Shown here piece by piece: positions 1 through 5,883 of a stretch of 8,536 nucleotides of DNA. A program made the position numbers and the translations under genes. The stretch lies in the NCBI GenBank assembly GCA_900543025.1, contig UQPP01000056.1, forward strand, positions 1 through 8,536, given 5' to 3'. The notes beneath the pieces are model-generated. The model ran no database searches, was not told where the DNA came from, and saw only the letters and a list, made by a program, of their open reading frames with translations. Every line of letters begins with the position of its first letter. Within the stretch, counting starts at the first letter, position 1. This stretch comes from an uncultured Collinsella sp. GTDB lineage: Bacteria; Actinomycetota; Coriobacteriia; Coriobacteriales; Coriobacteriaceae.

Positions 1-142
1 TACACTGCTGGGCTACTTCTTTGGTGGCATTCCCTTTGTGCAGGAGCACTTTGAGCTGCTAATCGTTGGCATCGTTGCCGTGTCGATCATCCCGACCGTG
101 GTCGGTCTGGTTAAGGCTAAGCTGGGCAAAAAGAACGCGTAG
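1..142 (+). CDS. DedA-family (VTT domain) membrane protein, C-terminal end only
   Basis: The reading frame is open from base 2 to a TAG at 140-142, giving the last 46 codons; the start lies before the window. The visible peptide begins TLLGYFFGGIPFVQEHFELL and continues into a hydrophobic segment (about residues 20-38, rich in I and V) and a basic tail ending GKKNA. The GYFFG...PFV...F motif followed by a last transmembrane helix and a lysine-rich cytosolic end is typical of the C-terminus of DedA proteins. These are polytopic inner-membrane proteins linked to lipid-carrier flipping and membrane homeostasis. A terminator follows 28 bp downstream, so this is the last gene of its transcript. 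The family call rests on a short C-terminal match only, and the exact subfamily cannot be told. Confidence 0.75.
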   Translation, partial: TLLGYFFGGIPFVQEHFELLIVGIVAVSIIPTVVGLVKAKLGKKNA

Positions 143-170
143 CTCGAGCCAGCGCGCAGACCGTGCAGTT

Positions 171-202
171 GAGGCCCGTCACCGTTTACGGTGGCGGGCC
201 TC
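171..202 (+). terminator. Hairpin terminator after the DedA-family gene
   Basis: A 14-bp stem (GAGGCCCGTCACCG with CGGTGGCGGGCCTC, one G-U wobble) encloses the loop TTTA. The downstream tract TCTTCAGCTT is only moderately U-rich. Position just after the DedA-family stop supports a transcription terminator separating it from ilvE. Confidence 0.7.
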
Positions 203-250
203 TTCAGCTTCGGTCAAATGAAAATACTTTACTTAGTTAAAGAAAAGCGT

Positions 251-278
251 TTTATCAGACGCGCGAGCGGAGTACAAT
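251..278 (+). promoter_or_regulatory. Possible ilvE promoter
   Basis: An AT-rich stretch in otherwise GC-rich DNA carries the -10-like hexamer TACAAT at 273-278, with a weak -35 (TTTATC, 251-256) 16 bp upstream. A short imperfect dyad, CTTTA-N6-TAAAG at 227-242, lies just upstream and could bind a regulator. Transcription would start near 284-286, leaving a leader of roughly 146 nt before ilvE. I saw no T-box core sequence or other known riboswitch in this leader. The -35 is poor, so this is a prediction. Confidence 0.4.
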
Positions 279-431
279 CTCGTGCATGCGAATCGACGTG
301 CCATCGGCTTTGATGCTGCTCGCGTGTCCCGTCCGGCTCTACGCTCCGGGCGTGCGATGTTGCGACGCGGTCGGCCTCGGTCCTTGCGTGCGGGTTCGCG
401 AGTTTGCAACTGTGTATGTAAGGAGCGACAT

Positions 432-1484
432 ATGACTGTCGAGAAGAAGGATATCGATTGGGGTAGCCTCGGCTTTGGCTACATGAAGACCGATTACAGC
501 TACGAGGCCCATTGGAAGGACGGCGAGTGGGACGAGGGTGGCCTGACCACCGACCACACCCTGCATGTCTCCGAGTGCGGCGGCATCTTCCATTACTGCC
601 AGGAGGTCTTTGAGGGCCTGAAGGCTTACACCGCCGAGGACGGCAGCATCGTCTGCTTCCGTCCCGACATGAACGCCGAGCGCATGTATAACTCTGCCCA
701 GCGCCTCGAGATGCCCCCGTTCCCCAAGGACAAGTTCGTTGAGGCCGTCAAGCAGGTCGTTTCTGCCAACGCCGCCTGGGTTCCGCCCTTCGGTTCCGGC
801 GCGACCCTGTACGTGCGTCCGTTTATGATCGGCTCCGGTGACGTGATCGGCGTGGCTCCCGCTCCTGTGTACACGTTCCGCATTCTCGTGACCCCGGTCG
901 GTCCGTACTTTAAGGGCGGCCTCAAGCCCGTCAAGCTGCGCGTTTCCGAGTATGACCGTGCCGCACCGCACGGCACCGGCAACATCAAGGCCGGCCTGAA
1001 CTACGCCATGTCCCTTAAGCCCACGATGGAGGCCCATCGCGAGGGCTATGCCGAGAACCTGTATCTCGACTCCGAGTCCCGCACCTATGTCGAGGAGACC
1101 GGTGGCGCCAATGTCCTGTTCGTGAAGGAGGACGGCACGCTCGTCGTTCCGCAGTCGCACACCGACTCCATCCTGCCCTCTATCACCCGTCGTTCGCTCG
1201 TTCAGGTTGCTCAGGACCTGGGCATGACCGTCGATCAGCGCCCCGTCGAGTGGGCCGAGGTCAAGGCCGGTACCTTTGTCGAGTGCGGCCTGTGCGGCAC
1301 CGCTGCCGTCATCTCCCCGGTCGGCGAGATCGACAACAAGGTTTACGGCGCCGACGAGACCGTGACCTTCCCGGCTGGCTACACCGAGATCGGCCCTGTG
1401 ATGAAGAAGCTTCGCGAGACCCTGACTGGCATCCAGTCCGGTGCTGTCGAGGACAAGCACAACTGGGTTTACACCGTCGCGTAA
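432..1484 (+). CDS. ilvE: Branched-chain amino acid aminotransferase
   Basis: This PLP enzyme of fold type IV moves the amino group between glutamate and the 2-oxo acids of leucine, isoleucine and valine in the cytosol. It catalyses the last step of branched-chain amino acid synthesis and the first step of their breakdown. The 350-residue product has the usual length and motifs of a BCAT: FEGLKAY at 60-66, YVRPF at 127-131, the PLP-binding lysine K186 in GTGNIKAGLNYA, EETGGANVLFV at 221-231, and CGTAAVISPVG at 288-298. I chose the ATG at 432 because AAGGAG (420-425) sits at good Shine-Dalgarno distance and the protein then starts like other BCATs. The frame stays open 50 codons upstream, but that part is not family-like. 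The gene appears monocistronic, between the DedA-family terminator and the palindrome at 1501. The CxxC at 285-288 is not in the position of the mammalian BCAT redox switch. Confidence 0.95.
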   Translation: MTVEKKDIDWGSLGFGYMKTDYSYEAHWKDGEWDEGGLTTDHTLHVSECGGIFHYCQEVFEGLKAYTAEDGSIVCFRPDMNAERMYNSAQRLEMPPFPKDKFVEAVKQVVSANAAWVPPFGSGATLYVRPFMIGSGDVIGVAPAPVYTFRILVTPVGPYFKGGLKPVKLRVSEYDRAAPHGTGNIKAGLNYAMSLKPTMEAHREGYAENLYLDSESRTYVEETGGANVLFVKEDGTLVVPQSHTDSILPSITRRSLVQVAQDLGMTVDQRPVEWAEVKAGTFVECGLCGTAAVISPVGEIDNKVYGADETVTFPAGYTEIGPVMKKLRETLTGIQSGAVEDKHNWVYTVA

Positions 1485-1500
1485 GCTGTCTTAGCTGTCC

Positions 1501-1626
1501 GGCCCGAGGGCGACCTTCCTTTCCGGCGCGTCCTCGGACATGAAAGAACCTCCGCTGTGCACTACGTGCGGCGGGGGGTTCTTTCGTCCTGCGGAGTGCG
1601 CCGGAAAGGAAGGTCGCCCTCGGGCC
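1501..1626. repeat. 126-bp near-perfect palindrome after ilvE
   Basis: The outer arms, 1501-1529 and 1598-1626, are perfect reverse complements over 29 bp (starting GGCCCGAGGGCGACC). Inside them a second stem pairs GAAAGAACC (1542-1550) with GGTTCTTTC (1577-1585), flanked by TCCGC-like and GCGG-like segments. Short unpaired stretches separate the two stems. The RNA of either strand would form one long cruciform-like hairpin. It begins 17 bp after the ilvE stop. It could act as a bidirectional terminator or mRNA 3'-end stabiliser, or be a dispersed palindromic element. No target-site duplication is evident. Open frames across it lack ribosome binding sites and are not taken as genes. Confidence 0.85.
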
Positions 1627-1681
1627 AGCGTTACCTCGGCGCTGCCGTTGCGGGCAATATGGATCTGAATAAAGATGAAGC

Positions 1682-1710
1682 GCGGCCTTTTAGGCCGCTC
1701 TTTTGTTTTG
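1682..1710 (+). terminator. Rho-independent terminator (plus strand)
   Basis: The stem GCGGCC/GGCCGC (1682-1687 with 1693-1698) encloses the loop TTTTA and is followed by TCTTTTGTTTTG, a clear U-rich tail. It would stop transcripts that pass ilvE and the 126-bp palindrome. No gene is recognisable between 1627 and 1681 that it could serve instead. Confidence 0.75.
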
Positions 1711-1738
1711 GTTCGCGTCATGTGGGGGTGGTGGCGAC

Positions 1739-1939
1739 GTGCATTTTTGCGAGTATTCTGCAGTCGAAGGCCCCTGCATACCGACCTCGGGCAAAAAATC
1801 GGGATTTCTCGATGTTTTCTACGGATGATGGGCGGGGTTATGGGCTGGCAGCGTTTGATTTGCAGGGATATTCGCGCTCTTTGGCATTTATCGTGGCGCC
1901 CGAAGCTCTTGGTTATGTTGAATACTCCTAAAAATGCAC
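1739..1939. mobile_element. MITE-like element with 20-bp terminal inverted repeats
   Basis: GTGCATTTTTGCGAGTATTC at 1739-1758 matches the reverse complement of 1920-1939 at 18 of 20 positions, bounding a 201-bp unit. The interior has no convincing gene; open frames on both strands lack ribosome binding sites and family features. The flanks share GGCG (1733-1736 and 1940-1943), which might be a short target duplication but could be chance. Size, terminal repeats and lack of coding capacity fit a miniature inverted-repeat element moved in trans. No matching transposase lies in the window. Confidence 0.55.
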
Positions 1940-1962
1940 GGCGCTTAGAGGGGGACCTTCGC

Positions 1963-2009
1963 GAAAAAGGAAACCGCCCCGTCGAAGTATGCATTCGACG
2001 GGGCGGTTT
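1963..2009 (-). terminator. Rho-independent terminator of lemA
   Basis: A perfect 16-bp stem (1971-1986 with 1994-2009, arm AAACCGCCCCGTCGAA) has a 7-nt loop. Read on the minus strand it is followed by CCTTTTTC (1963-1970), a U-rich tail. It starts 36 bp beyond the lemA stop codon, on the correct strand. Confidence 0.85.
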
Positions 2010-2045
2010 ATGCATTTAGCCGATTAAGGATGCGCTGCCAAACTA

Positions 2046-2597
2046 CTAGAACTTGACGGTCGGGGCCTGGCGGGCTGCTTCGGCGGCCTCGAAGCCCTGG
2101 CGCTCCTTAAACTGGAAGATGCCGGCAAAGATGACAGCCGGGAACGTCTGAATGGCGTTATTGTAGCTGAGCACGCAGTCGTTGTAGCTCTGGCGTGCAT
2201 AGCTAATCTTGTTCTCGGTATCCTCGAGCGATGCCTGCAGCTGCGTAAAGTTGGTGTTTGCCTTAAGGTCGGGGTAGGCCTCGGCCACGGCAAAGAGCTG
2301 GCGCAGCGCACCGGTCAGCACGTTGTCGGCTTCCATCTTGGCCTCGGGCGTGGTGGCCTTGACGGCGGTGTTGCGCGCGCTGATCACGGCGGAGAGCGTC
2401 TCCTGCTCGTGCTTGGCGTAGCCCTTGACGGTCTCGACCAGGTTGGGGATCAGGTCGTTGCGGCGCTGCAGCTGCGTATCGATGTTCTGCCAGGCGTTAT
2501 CGATGCGGTTACGCTTGGTGACCATGTTGTTGTAGATGCCGGCGATGGCGCAGACAATCACAATGACAACAACGATGCCGATGATGACGGTAATCAT
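2046..2597 (-). CDS. lemA: LemA family protein
   Basis: The 183-residue product is a full-length LemA protein. It has a short N-terminal membrane anchor (about residues 2-24, almost all I, V and A) and then the family signature YNNMVTKRNRIDNAWQNIDT. A long helical domain follows (QLQRRNDLIPNLVETVKGYA, HEQETLSAV), and the usual end is present (FQFKERQGFEAAEAARQAP, then TVKF). LemA proteins are membrane-anchored helical-bundle proteins; their biochemical role is not established. The ATG at 2597 is preceded by GGAGA at good distance. In many bacteria lemA sits beside htpX or a TPM-domain gene. Here it stands alone, between its own promoter and terminator, diverging from a TetR-family gene. That arrangement makes control by the regulator plausible but unproven. 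Confidence 0.93.
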   Translation of the reverse strand: MITVIIGIVVVIVIVCAIAGIYNNMVTKRNRIDNAWQNIDTQLQRRNDLIPNLVETVKGYAKHEQETLSAVISARNTAVKATTPEAKMEADNVLTGALRQLFAVAEAYPDLKANTNFTQLQASLEDTENKISYARQSYNDCVLSYNNAIQTFPAVIFAGIFQFKERQGFEAAEAARQAPTVKF

Positions 2598-2658
2598 GAT
2601 GTCTCCGTTTCGAATGGCCGCGGCGGCATGCGCCAGCTGCCGTTGGTATAACGCTACT

Positions 2659-2687
2659 AGTATACCCGCAACGTTTTACCGTGCCGA
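2659..2687 (-). promoter_or_regulatory. Predicted lemA promoter
   Basis: On the minus strand, TCGGCA (-35, plus positions 2682-2687) and TATACT (-10, 2659-2664) are separated by exactly 17 bp. Transcription would start near 2652, giving a leader of about 55 nt before lemA. The -35 box lies within the inverted repeat at 2669-2705. Confidence 0.6.
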
Positions 2688-2705
2688 ACTTTCCGGTAAG
2701 CGTTG
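2669..2705. promoter_or_regulatory. Inverted repeat overlapping the lemA promoter, candidate operator
   Basis: CAACGTTTTACCG (2669-2681) pairs with CGGTAAGCGTTG (2694-2705), with one bulged base and a 12-bp centre. A second small dyad, GGTATA-N10-TATACC (2645-2666), overlaps the -10 box. Both lie between lemA and the divergent TetR-family gene, where an autoregulator of this family usually binds. No binding evidence is available. Confidence 0.4.
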
Positions 2706-2796
2706 TGTTTTCGGCGGGGTTGGCACCGGGACAAAGCACGCGAGGTACAGGTGTAAGATATGCGACAGATTGACGAGTGTTGTCTTTGCCCCGAGG

Positions 2797-3393
2797 ATGG
2801 CGATACCAGTGGACCTTCGCATTAAGAAAACCTACCGCGCCCTGTTCGATGCCTTCACCGAGCTTCTCGAGGAGCATTGTTTTGAGGACCTGACGGTTGC
2901 CATGCTGTGCGACCGCGCCATGATTCGCCGCACGACGTTCTACAAGCACTTTCGCGACAAGAACGATTACTTTGCCTTTTATATCGATGAACTCATGTCG
3001 GGCTTGCCGCAAAAACAGCCCGATGAGGCCGGCGCAGTGTCTGCCGAGGACGTGCGCGCGCTTCGGCACGCGATTTTGGACGATGCCATGGATTTAATTC
3101 TGGCGCACGAGCAGCTCATGGATAACATTTTGGCAAGCAGCATGTCGGGCATGTTGACCAACGTTATTTGCGACCGCATTGCCCGCTCCATCCGCGAGCG
3201 CGTGATGAACGTGCTTGCCGAGGATGCCCTGGCCCCCGTGTCACTTGAGACGACGTCTGAGTTTGTCGCCGGCGGTATTATTCGACTTTTCACGATATGG
3301 TGGGAGTCGGGTCACGATCTTGAGCGTCGACCTGAGATAGCCGACGTGGTCGATGCGCTGTTTGAGCGAACCATGACGCCGGTGAATCACTAA
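2797..3393 (+). CDS. TetR/AcrR-family transcriptional regulator
   Basis: The 198-residue product has the two-domain form of a TetR repressor. Residues 7-60 form the DNA-binding domain, with the helix-turn-helix LTVAMLCDRAMIRRTTFYKHF and the following DKNDYF at about 32-59. The remainder is an all-helical ligand and dimer domain that resembles no specific subfamily I can name. I chose ATG 2797, giving MAIPVDLRIKKTYRALFDAF, because family homology begins at once. The frame is open further upstream, but that segment crosses the intergenic region and is not protein-like. The ribosome site is weak (CCGAGG directly before the ATG). A -10-like TAAGAT at 2754-2759 could start the transcript. The gene diverges from lemA and ends 3 bp before the antisense tRNA-Ser. 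Its ligand and targets are unknown; lemA and its own gene are the obvious candidates. Confidence 0.88.
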   Translation: MAIPVDLRIKKTYRALFDAFTELLEEHCFEDLTVAMLCDRAMIRRTTFYKHFRDKNDYFAFYIDELMSGLPQKQPDEAGAVSAEDVRALRHAILDDAMDLILAHEQLMDNILASSMSGMLTNVICDRIARSIRERVMNVLAEDALAPVSLETTSEFVAGGIIRLFTIWWESGHDLERRPEIADVVDALFERTMTPVNH

Positions 3394-3396
3394 AAG

Positions 3397-3486
3397 TGGC
3401 GGAGAGAGGGGGATTCGAACCCCCGGAACGCTCTCGCGCTCAACGGTTTTCAAGACCGCCGCATTCAACCGCTCTGCCATCTCTCC
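3397..3486 (-). tRNA. tRNA-Ser (anticodon UGA)
   Basis: On the minus strand a full serine-type cloverleaf is visible. The acceptor stem GGAGAGA (3480-3486) pairs with TCTCTCC (3401-3407), followed by discriminator G and an encoded CCA (3397-3399). The anticodon arm CGGT-CTTGAAA-ACCG gives anticodon TGA. The long variable arm (GAGCGC-GAGA-GCGTTC) is typical of class II tRNAs, and the T arm is GGGGG-TTCGAAT-CCCCC. It reads UCA and other UCN codons. Only 3 bp separate its 3' end from the regulator stop, and no strong terminator follows beyond TTTT. Confidence 0.97.
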
Positions 3487-3496
3487 GTGAGTCGTA

Positions 3497-3519
3497 ATGA
3501 TAGCATCGTTTTGAATTTG
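3497..3519 (-). promoter_or_regulatory. Possible -10 region of the tRNA-Ser promoter
   Basis: On the minus strand TATCAT (plus positions 3497-3502) lies about 10 bp upstream of the tRNA 5' end, a fitting distance for a -10 box. A matching -35 is poor: TTGCAA is only 14 bp upstream, and CTGTTG would give 17 bp. The element lies within the 51-bp gap to the divergent tadA start. Confidence 0.4.
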
Positions 3520-3537
3520 CAACAGGGAAGGCGAACG

Positions 3538-5319
3538 ATGACGATCACCGAAATCGACGAGAAGTTCATGCGCGAGGCGTTGGCGGAGGCGCGAGCCGCC
3601 GCGGCGGTGGGCGAGGTGCCCATCGGGGCCGTAGTGGTGCGCGACGGCGAGATCGTCGCGAGGGCGCACAATCGGCGCGAGCTCGATCAGGATCCTTCGG
3701 CTCATGCAGAGTTTGCGGCCGTGTGCGCTGCCGCCCAGGCGCTTGGCCGCTGGCGCCTTTCCGATTGCACGGTCTATGTAACGCTCGAGCCTTGCTGCAT
3801 GTGTGCGGGGCTTATGGTCAACGCGCGCGTTGGACGCTGTGCGTATGGCGCGGCCGATGCCAAGGCGGGCGCGCTGGGATCCCTATACGATTTGAATGCC
3901 GACTCGCGCCTGAATCATCGGTTTAACGTGACGGCCGGGGTCCTGGCGGATGAATGCCGTGAGCTGCTGAGTAGCTATTTTGGCGGTCTGCGCGGAGCGG
4001 GCGGCGCTGATTGCGGTTGTGGGGCTGATCTTGAAGCACACGCCGCTCACGCCGCAGCGCTTGCAGGTGTCGGTGAGGATGCTGGCACGGTGGTTGACTT
4101 TGGTCCTGCGTGCCGCCGGCCCCGCCGTGTGCTGCTGGCGATCGACTCCTTTAAGGGCAGCGTTTCGAGTGCGCAGGCGGAGGCGGCGGTTGCCGAAGGC
4201 GTGCGCCGCGTTTGGCCCGATGCCGAGGTGTGCACATTGCCGCTGGCGGATGGCGGTGAGGGGACGCTCGATGCCGTTGCCGCGTGCGGCGGTGAGCTCT
4301 CAACCTGCGATGTCGCAGGCCCCTTGGGCGACCGCGCGTCTGCCCGGATGCTGGTGGACGGCGAGCGCGAGTCCGCGGTCATCGAGATGGCCGAGGCGGC
4401 GGGTATTGGGTACTCGCCCTGTACAGAATTGGCGGCGCTTGCGGCTTCGACCTATGGCGTGGGCGAGCTCATGCTTCGCGCGGTTCGCACGGGCGCAAAG
4501 ACTATCTATATTGGTTTGGGCGGCAGTGCCACCAACGATGGTGGCGCCGGCATGCTGCAGGCGCTGGGCGCGCGTGTGGTCGATGATCAGGGATGCGATG
4601 TCGCCACCGGTCTTGCCGGCCTTGAGCAGGTGGCGAGCGTTGATCTGGCGCCCGCGCTGCAGGCTTTGGATGATGCTCGTATCGTTGTGCTTTCCGATGT
4701 CGAGAATCCGCTCGTGGGGCGTCGAGGCGCACTGGCGGTGTTCGGCGGGCAGAAGGGCCTGCCGGCGGATGATGTCGAGGTGCTGCGCAGATACGACGGC
4801 TGGATGGTCGGCTACGGTCGCTTGCTCGATGCGGCGATTGCCAGAGCTCGAGCCCAGGGGTTGTTGCGCACACCCGAGGGTGCTCGGACATTTGGCTCGG
4901 TGCTCGGAGTGCCCGGTGCCGGTGCCGCAGGCGGCCTGGGTGCCGCGCTGCTGGCGCTCGGGGCGGAGCTGCGTTCGGGCGTGGAGACGGTGCTCGATCT
5001 CGTGGGGTTTGACGAGCGCGTGCGCGATGTCGACCTGGTCATAACGGGCGAGGGCAATATGGATGAGCAGTCCGCCGCCGGTAAGGCGCCGGTGGGTGTG
5101 GCCCGTCGTGCGAAGCGATATGGCAAGCCGGTGATTGCTGTCGTGGGCGGTCGCGCTGATAACCTGGATGCGGTGTATGGGCAAGGCATCGACCTTGTAC
5201 TGCCGATTTGCCGCAAACCCATGGGCCTGGAACAGGCACTCGATCCGCAAGAAGCCACAACCAACCTCATCTGCGCCGGCGAAGCGGCCGCTCGATCCTA
5301 CGACCTTGGCCGTATCTAA
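3538..5319 (+). CDS. tadA: Fused tRNA adenosine(34) deaminase TadA and class II glycerate kinase
   Basis: One uninterrupted 593-residue frame carries two complete enzymes. Residues 1-150 are TadA, which deaminates wobble adenosine 34 of tRNA-Arg(ACG) to inosine. Zinc ligands H56, C86 and C89 and catalytic E58 are present (HAEF, TLEPCCMCAGLM), as is the C-terminal RLNHRFNVTAGVLADEC segment. Residues 151-196 form a Gly/Ala-rich linker with two cysteines. Residues 197-593 match the GarK/GlxK family, which phosphorylates D-glycerate with ATP to phosphoglycerate: DSFKGS 203-208, ADGGEGT 237-243, GLGGSATNDGGAGM 327-339, SDVENPL 386-392, PGAGAAGGLG 459-468, and GEGNMDEQSAAGK 504-516. Both parts have normal family length and their key residues. 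ATG 3538 follows GGGAAGG at Shine-Dalgarno distance; the in-frame GTG at 3487 touches the tRNA gene. No internal ribosome site or stop marks a hidden second gene. No promoter is clear, so read-through from the regulator gene is possible. Confidence 0.93.
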   Translation: MTITEIDEKFMREALAEARAAAAVGEVPIGAVVVRDGEIVARAHNRRELDQDPSAHAEFAAVCAAAQALGRWRLSDCTVYVTLEPCCMCAGLMVNARVGRCAYGAADAKAGALGSLYDLNADSRLNHRFNVTAGVLADECRELLSSYFGGLRGAGGADCGCGADLEAHAAHAAALAGVGEDAGTVVDFGPACRRPRRVLLAIDSFKGSVSSAQAEAAVAEGVRRVWPDAEVCTLPLADGGEGTLDAVAACGGELSTCDVAGPLGDRASARMLVDGERESAVIEMAEAAGIGYSPCTELAALAASTYGVGELMLRAVRTGAKTIYIGLGGSATNDGGAGMLQALGARVVDDQGCDVATGLAGLEQVASVDLAPALQALDDARIVVLSDVENPLVGRRGALAVFGGQKGLPADDVEVLRRYDGWMVGYGRLLDAAIARARAQGLLRTPEGARTFGSVLGVPGAGAAGGLGAALLALGAELRSGVETVLDLVGFDERVRDVDLVITGEGNMDEQSAAGKAPVGVARRAKRYGKPVIAVVGGRADNLDAVYGQGIDLVLPICRKPMGLEQALDPQEATTNLICAGEAAARSYDLGRI

Positions 5320-5340
5320 AACCCATCCCCTCGATAAGTC

Positions 5341-5712
5341 GCGGTGAAATACGGAGCGTTTTTGCCTTTAAGGGGCCAATTCAGTCCGTATTCCACCGCA
5401 ACTTCGAGAATGGCCATTCGAGGTTGGCTGCCTTGGGTCTTGGGTCGGACCGTTTGCCACGAAACGTGGCCATCTGCTACGTTTAACCGACCATCCTCGA
5501 CCATCCCGGAATTTGCAAAAACAAAACCGCAGGTAGAAAGCTTGCCGATTTTCGAAAAAGCCGGCTATGGTTGACCCCTGCGGCCTAAACGTAGTAGATA
5601 GGTCCTTTTCGTGGCGCAGCGTCAGACCAGTCTTTTTGGGCGGGGCTTCCTTGACTACTTTCGCCACCCTGATGCCCCACCAGTCAAAAAGTAGTCAAAA
5701 AAGCCCCGTCCC
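5341..5712. repeat. Compound of three long inverted repeats, MITE-like
   Basis: This gene-free stretch starts 21 bp after the kinase stop and consists of three palindromic modules. In module 1, 5341-5355 (GCGGTGAAATACGGA) pairs with 5385-5399 at 14 of 15 positions. In module 2, 5448-5485 pairs with 5586-5623 at roughly 28 of 38 positions, with CTACGTTTA/TAAACGTAG perfect at the inner edge and a further CCGCAGG/CCTGCGG stem (5528-5534 with 5577-5583) inside. In module 3, 5638-5661 (GGGCGGGGCTTCCTTGACTA and onward) pairs with 5688-5712, interrupted by a few mismatches. Open frames on both strands lack ribosome sites and look like noncoding repeat. I associate such sequences with dispersed elements in Collinsella genomes, but this is recollection and not checked. 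Confidence 0.6.
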
Positions 5713-5724
5713 AAATTAGCTACC

Positions 5725-5753
5725 TTGCTCTGGTGGGCGGGAGCAGGTAAGAT
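5725..5753 (+). promoter_or_regulatory. Promoter of the SRP RNA gene
   Basis: TTGCTC (5725-5730) and TAAGAT (5748-5753) are separated by exactly 17 bp. Transcription would start near 5760, just before the 5' strand of the SRP RNA stem. Confidence 0.65.
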
Positions 5754-5761
5754 ATACCGAG

Positions 5762-5883
5762 CGCCTAGCGCGTTCGATGGGTTCGGATGACGACATGTTC
5801 CGAATCTGGTCAGGTCCGGAAGGAAGCAGCCATAAGGAGCCTCTGTCGGGCATCCGAATCCATCGAGCGCACGGGCGTTTTTT
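5762..5883 (+). ncRNA. ffs: Signal recognition particle RNA (4.5S, small bacterial type)
   Basis: This RNA forms the core of the signal recognition particle with Ffh and targets nascent membrane and secreted proteins to the translocase. The universally conserved domain IV is plain: GGTCAGGTCCGGAAGGAAGC followed by AGCC (5808-5831), with the GGAA tetraloop and the asymmetric internal loop. The long closing helix pairs 5770-5789 with 5851-5870 over 20 positions, with G-U wobbles only. Outer pairs continue toward 5762 and 5877, and a T6 run at 5878-5883 ends the transcript. No Alu domain is present, so it is the short form and not the Bacillus type. In many Gram-positive bacteria ffs lies by dnaX; here it is flanked by palindromic repeats. 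Exact ends are approximate. Confidence 0.95.

Noticed and set aside
282..431. In-frame 50-codon upstream extension of ilvE starting with GTG
   Set aside because: AAGGAG directly precedes the ATG at 432, and the extension is arginine-rich, unlike the BCAT N-terminus.
203..431. T-box or other amino-acid riboswitch before ilvE
   Set aside because: No T-box core, specifier stem or antiterminator pair could be found in the leader.
1284..1299. CxxC in IlvE as a redox switch like that of mammalian BCAT
   Set aside because: The two cysteines align a few residues before the mammalian pair, at a position that is commonly cysteine-containing in bacterial BCATs.
339..1460. A 373-codon open frame antisense to ilvE
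   Set aside because: It is a GC-codon shadow of ilvE with no ribosome site or recognisable domain.
1491..2015. Open frames across the palindrome and MITE-like element on both strands
   Set aside because: They translate the inverted repeats and lack ribosome sites, so they look like artefacts of noncoding repeats.
3980..5044. A 354-codon frame overlapping the glycerate kinase domain in another plus-strand frame
   Set aside because: The Arg/Trp/Cys-rich composition is that of an out-of-frame translation; the kinase motifs are all in the fused frame.
5368..5667. Minus-strand frame in the compound repeat starting MAKVVKEAPPKKTGL
   Set aside because: It has a protein-like start but no Shine-Dalgarno site, and it runs through three palindromic modules, so it is likely repeat DNA.
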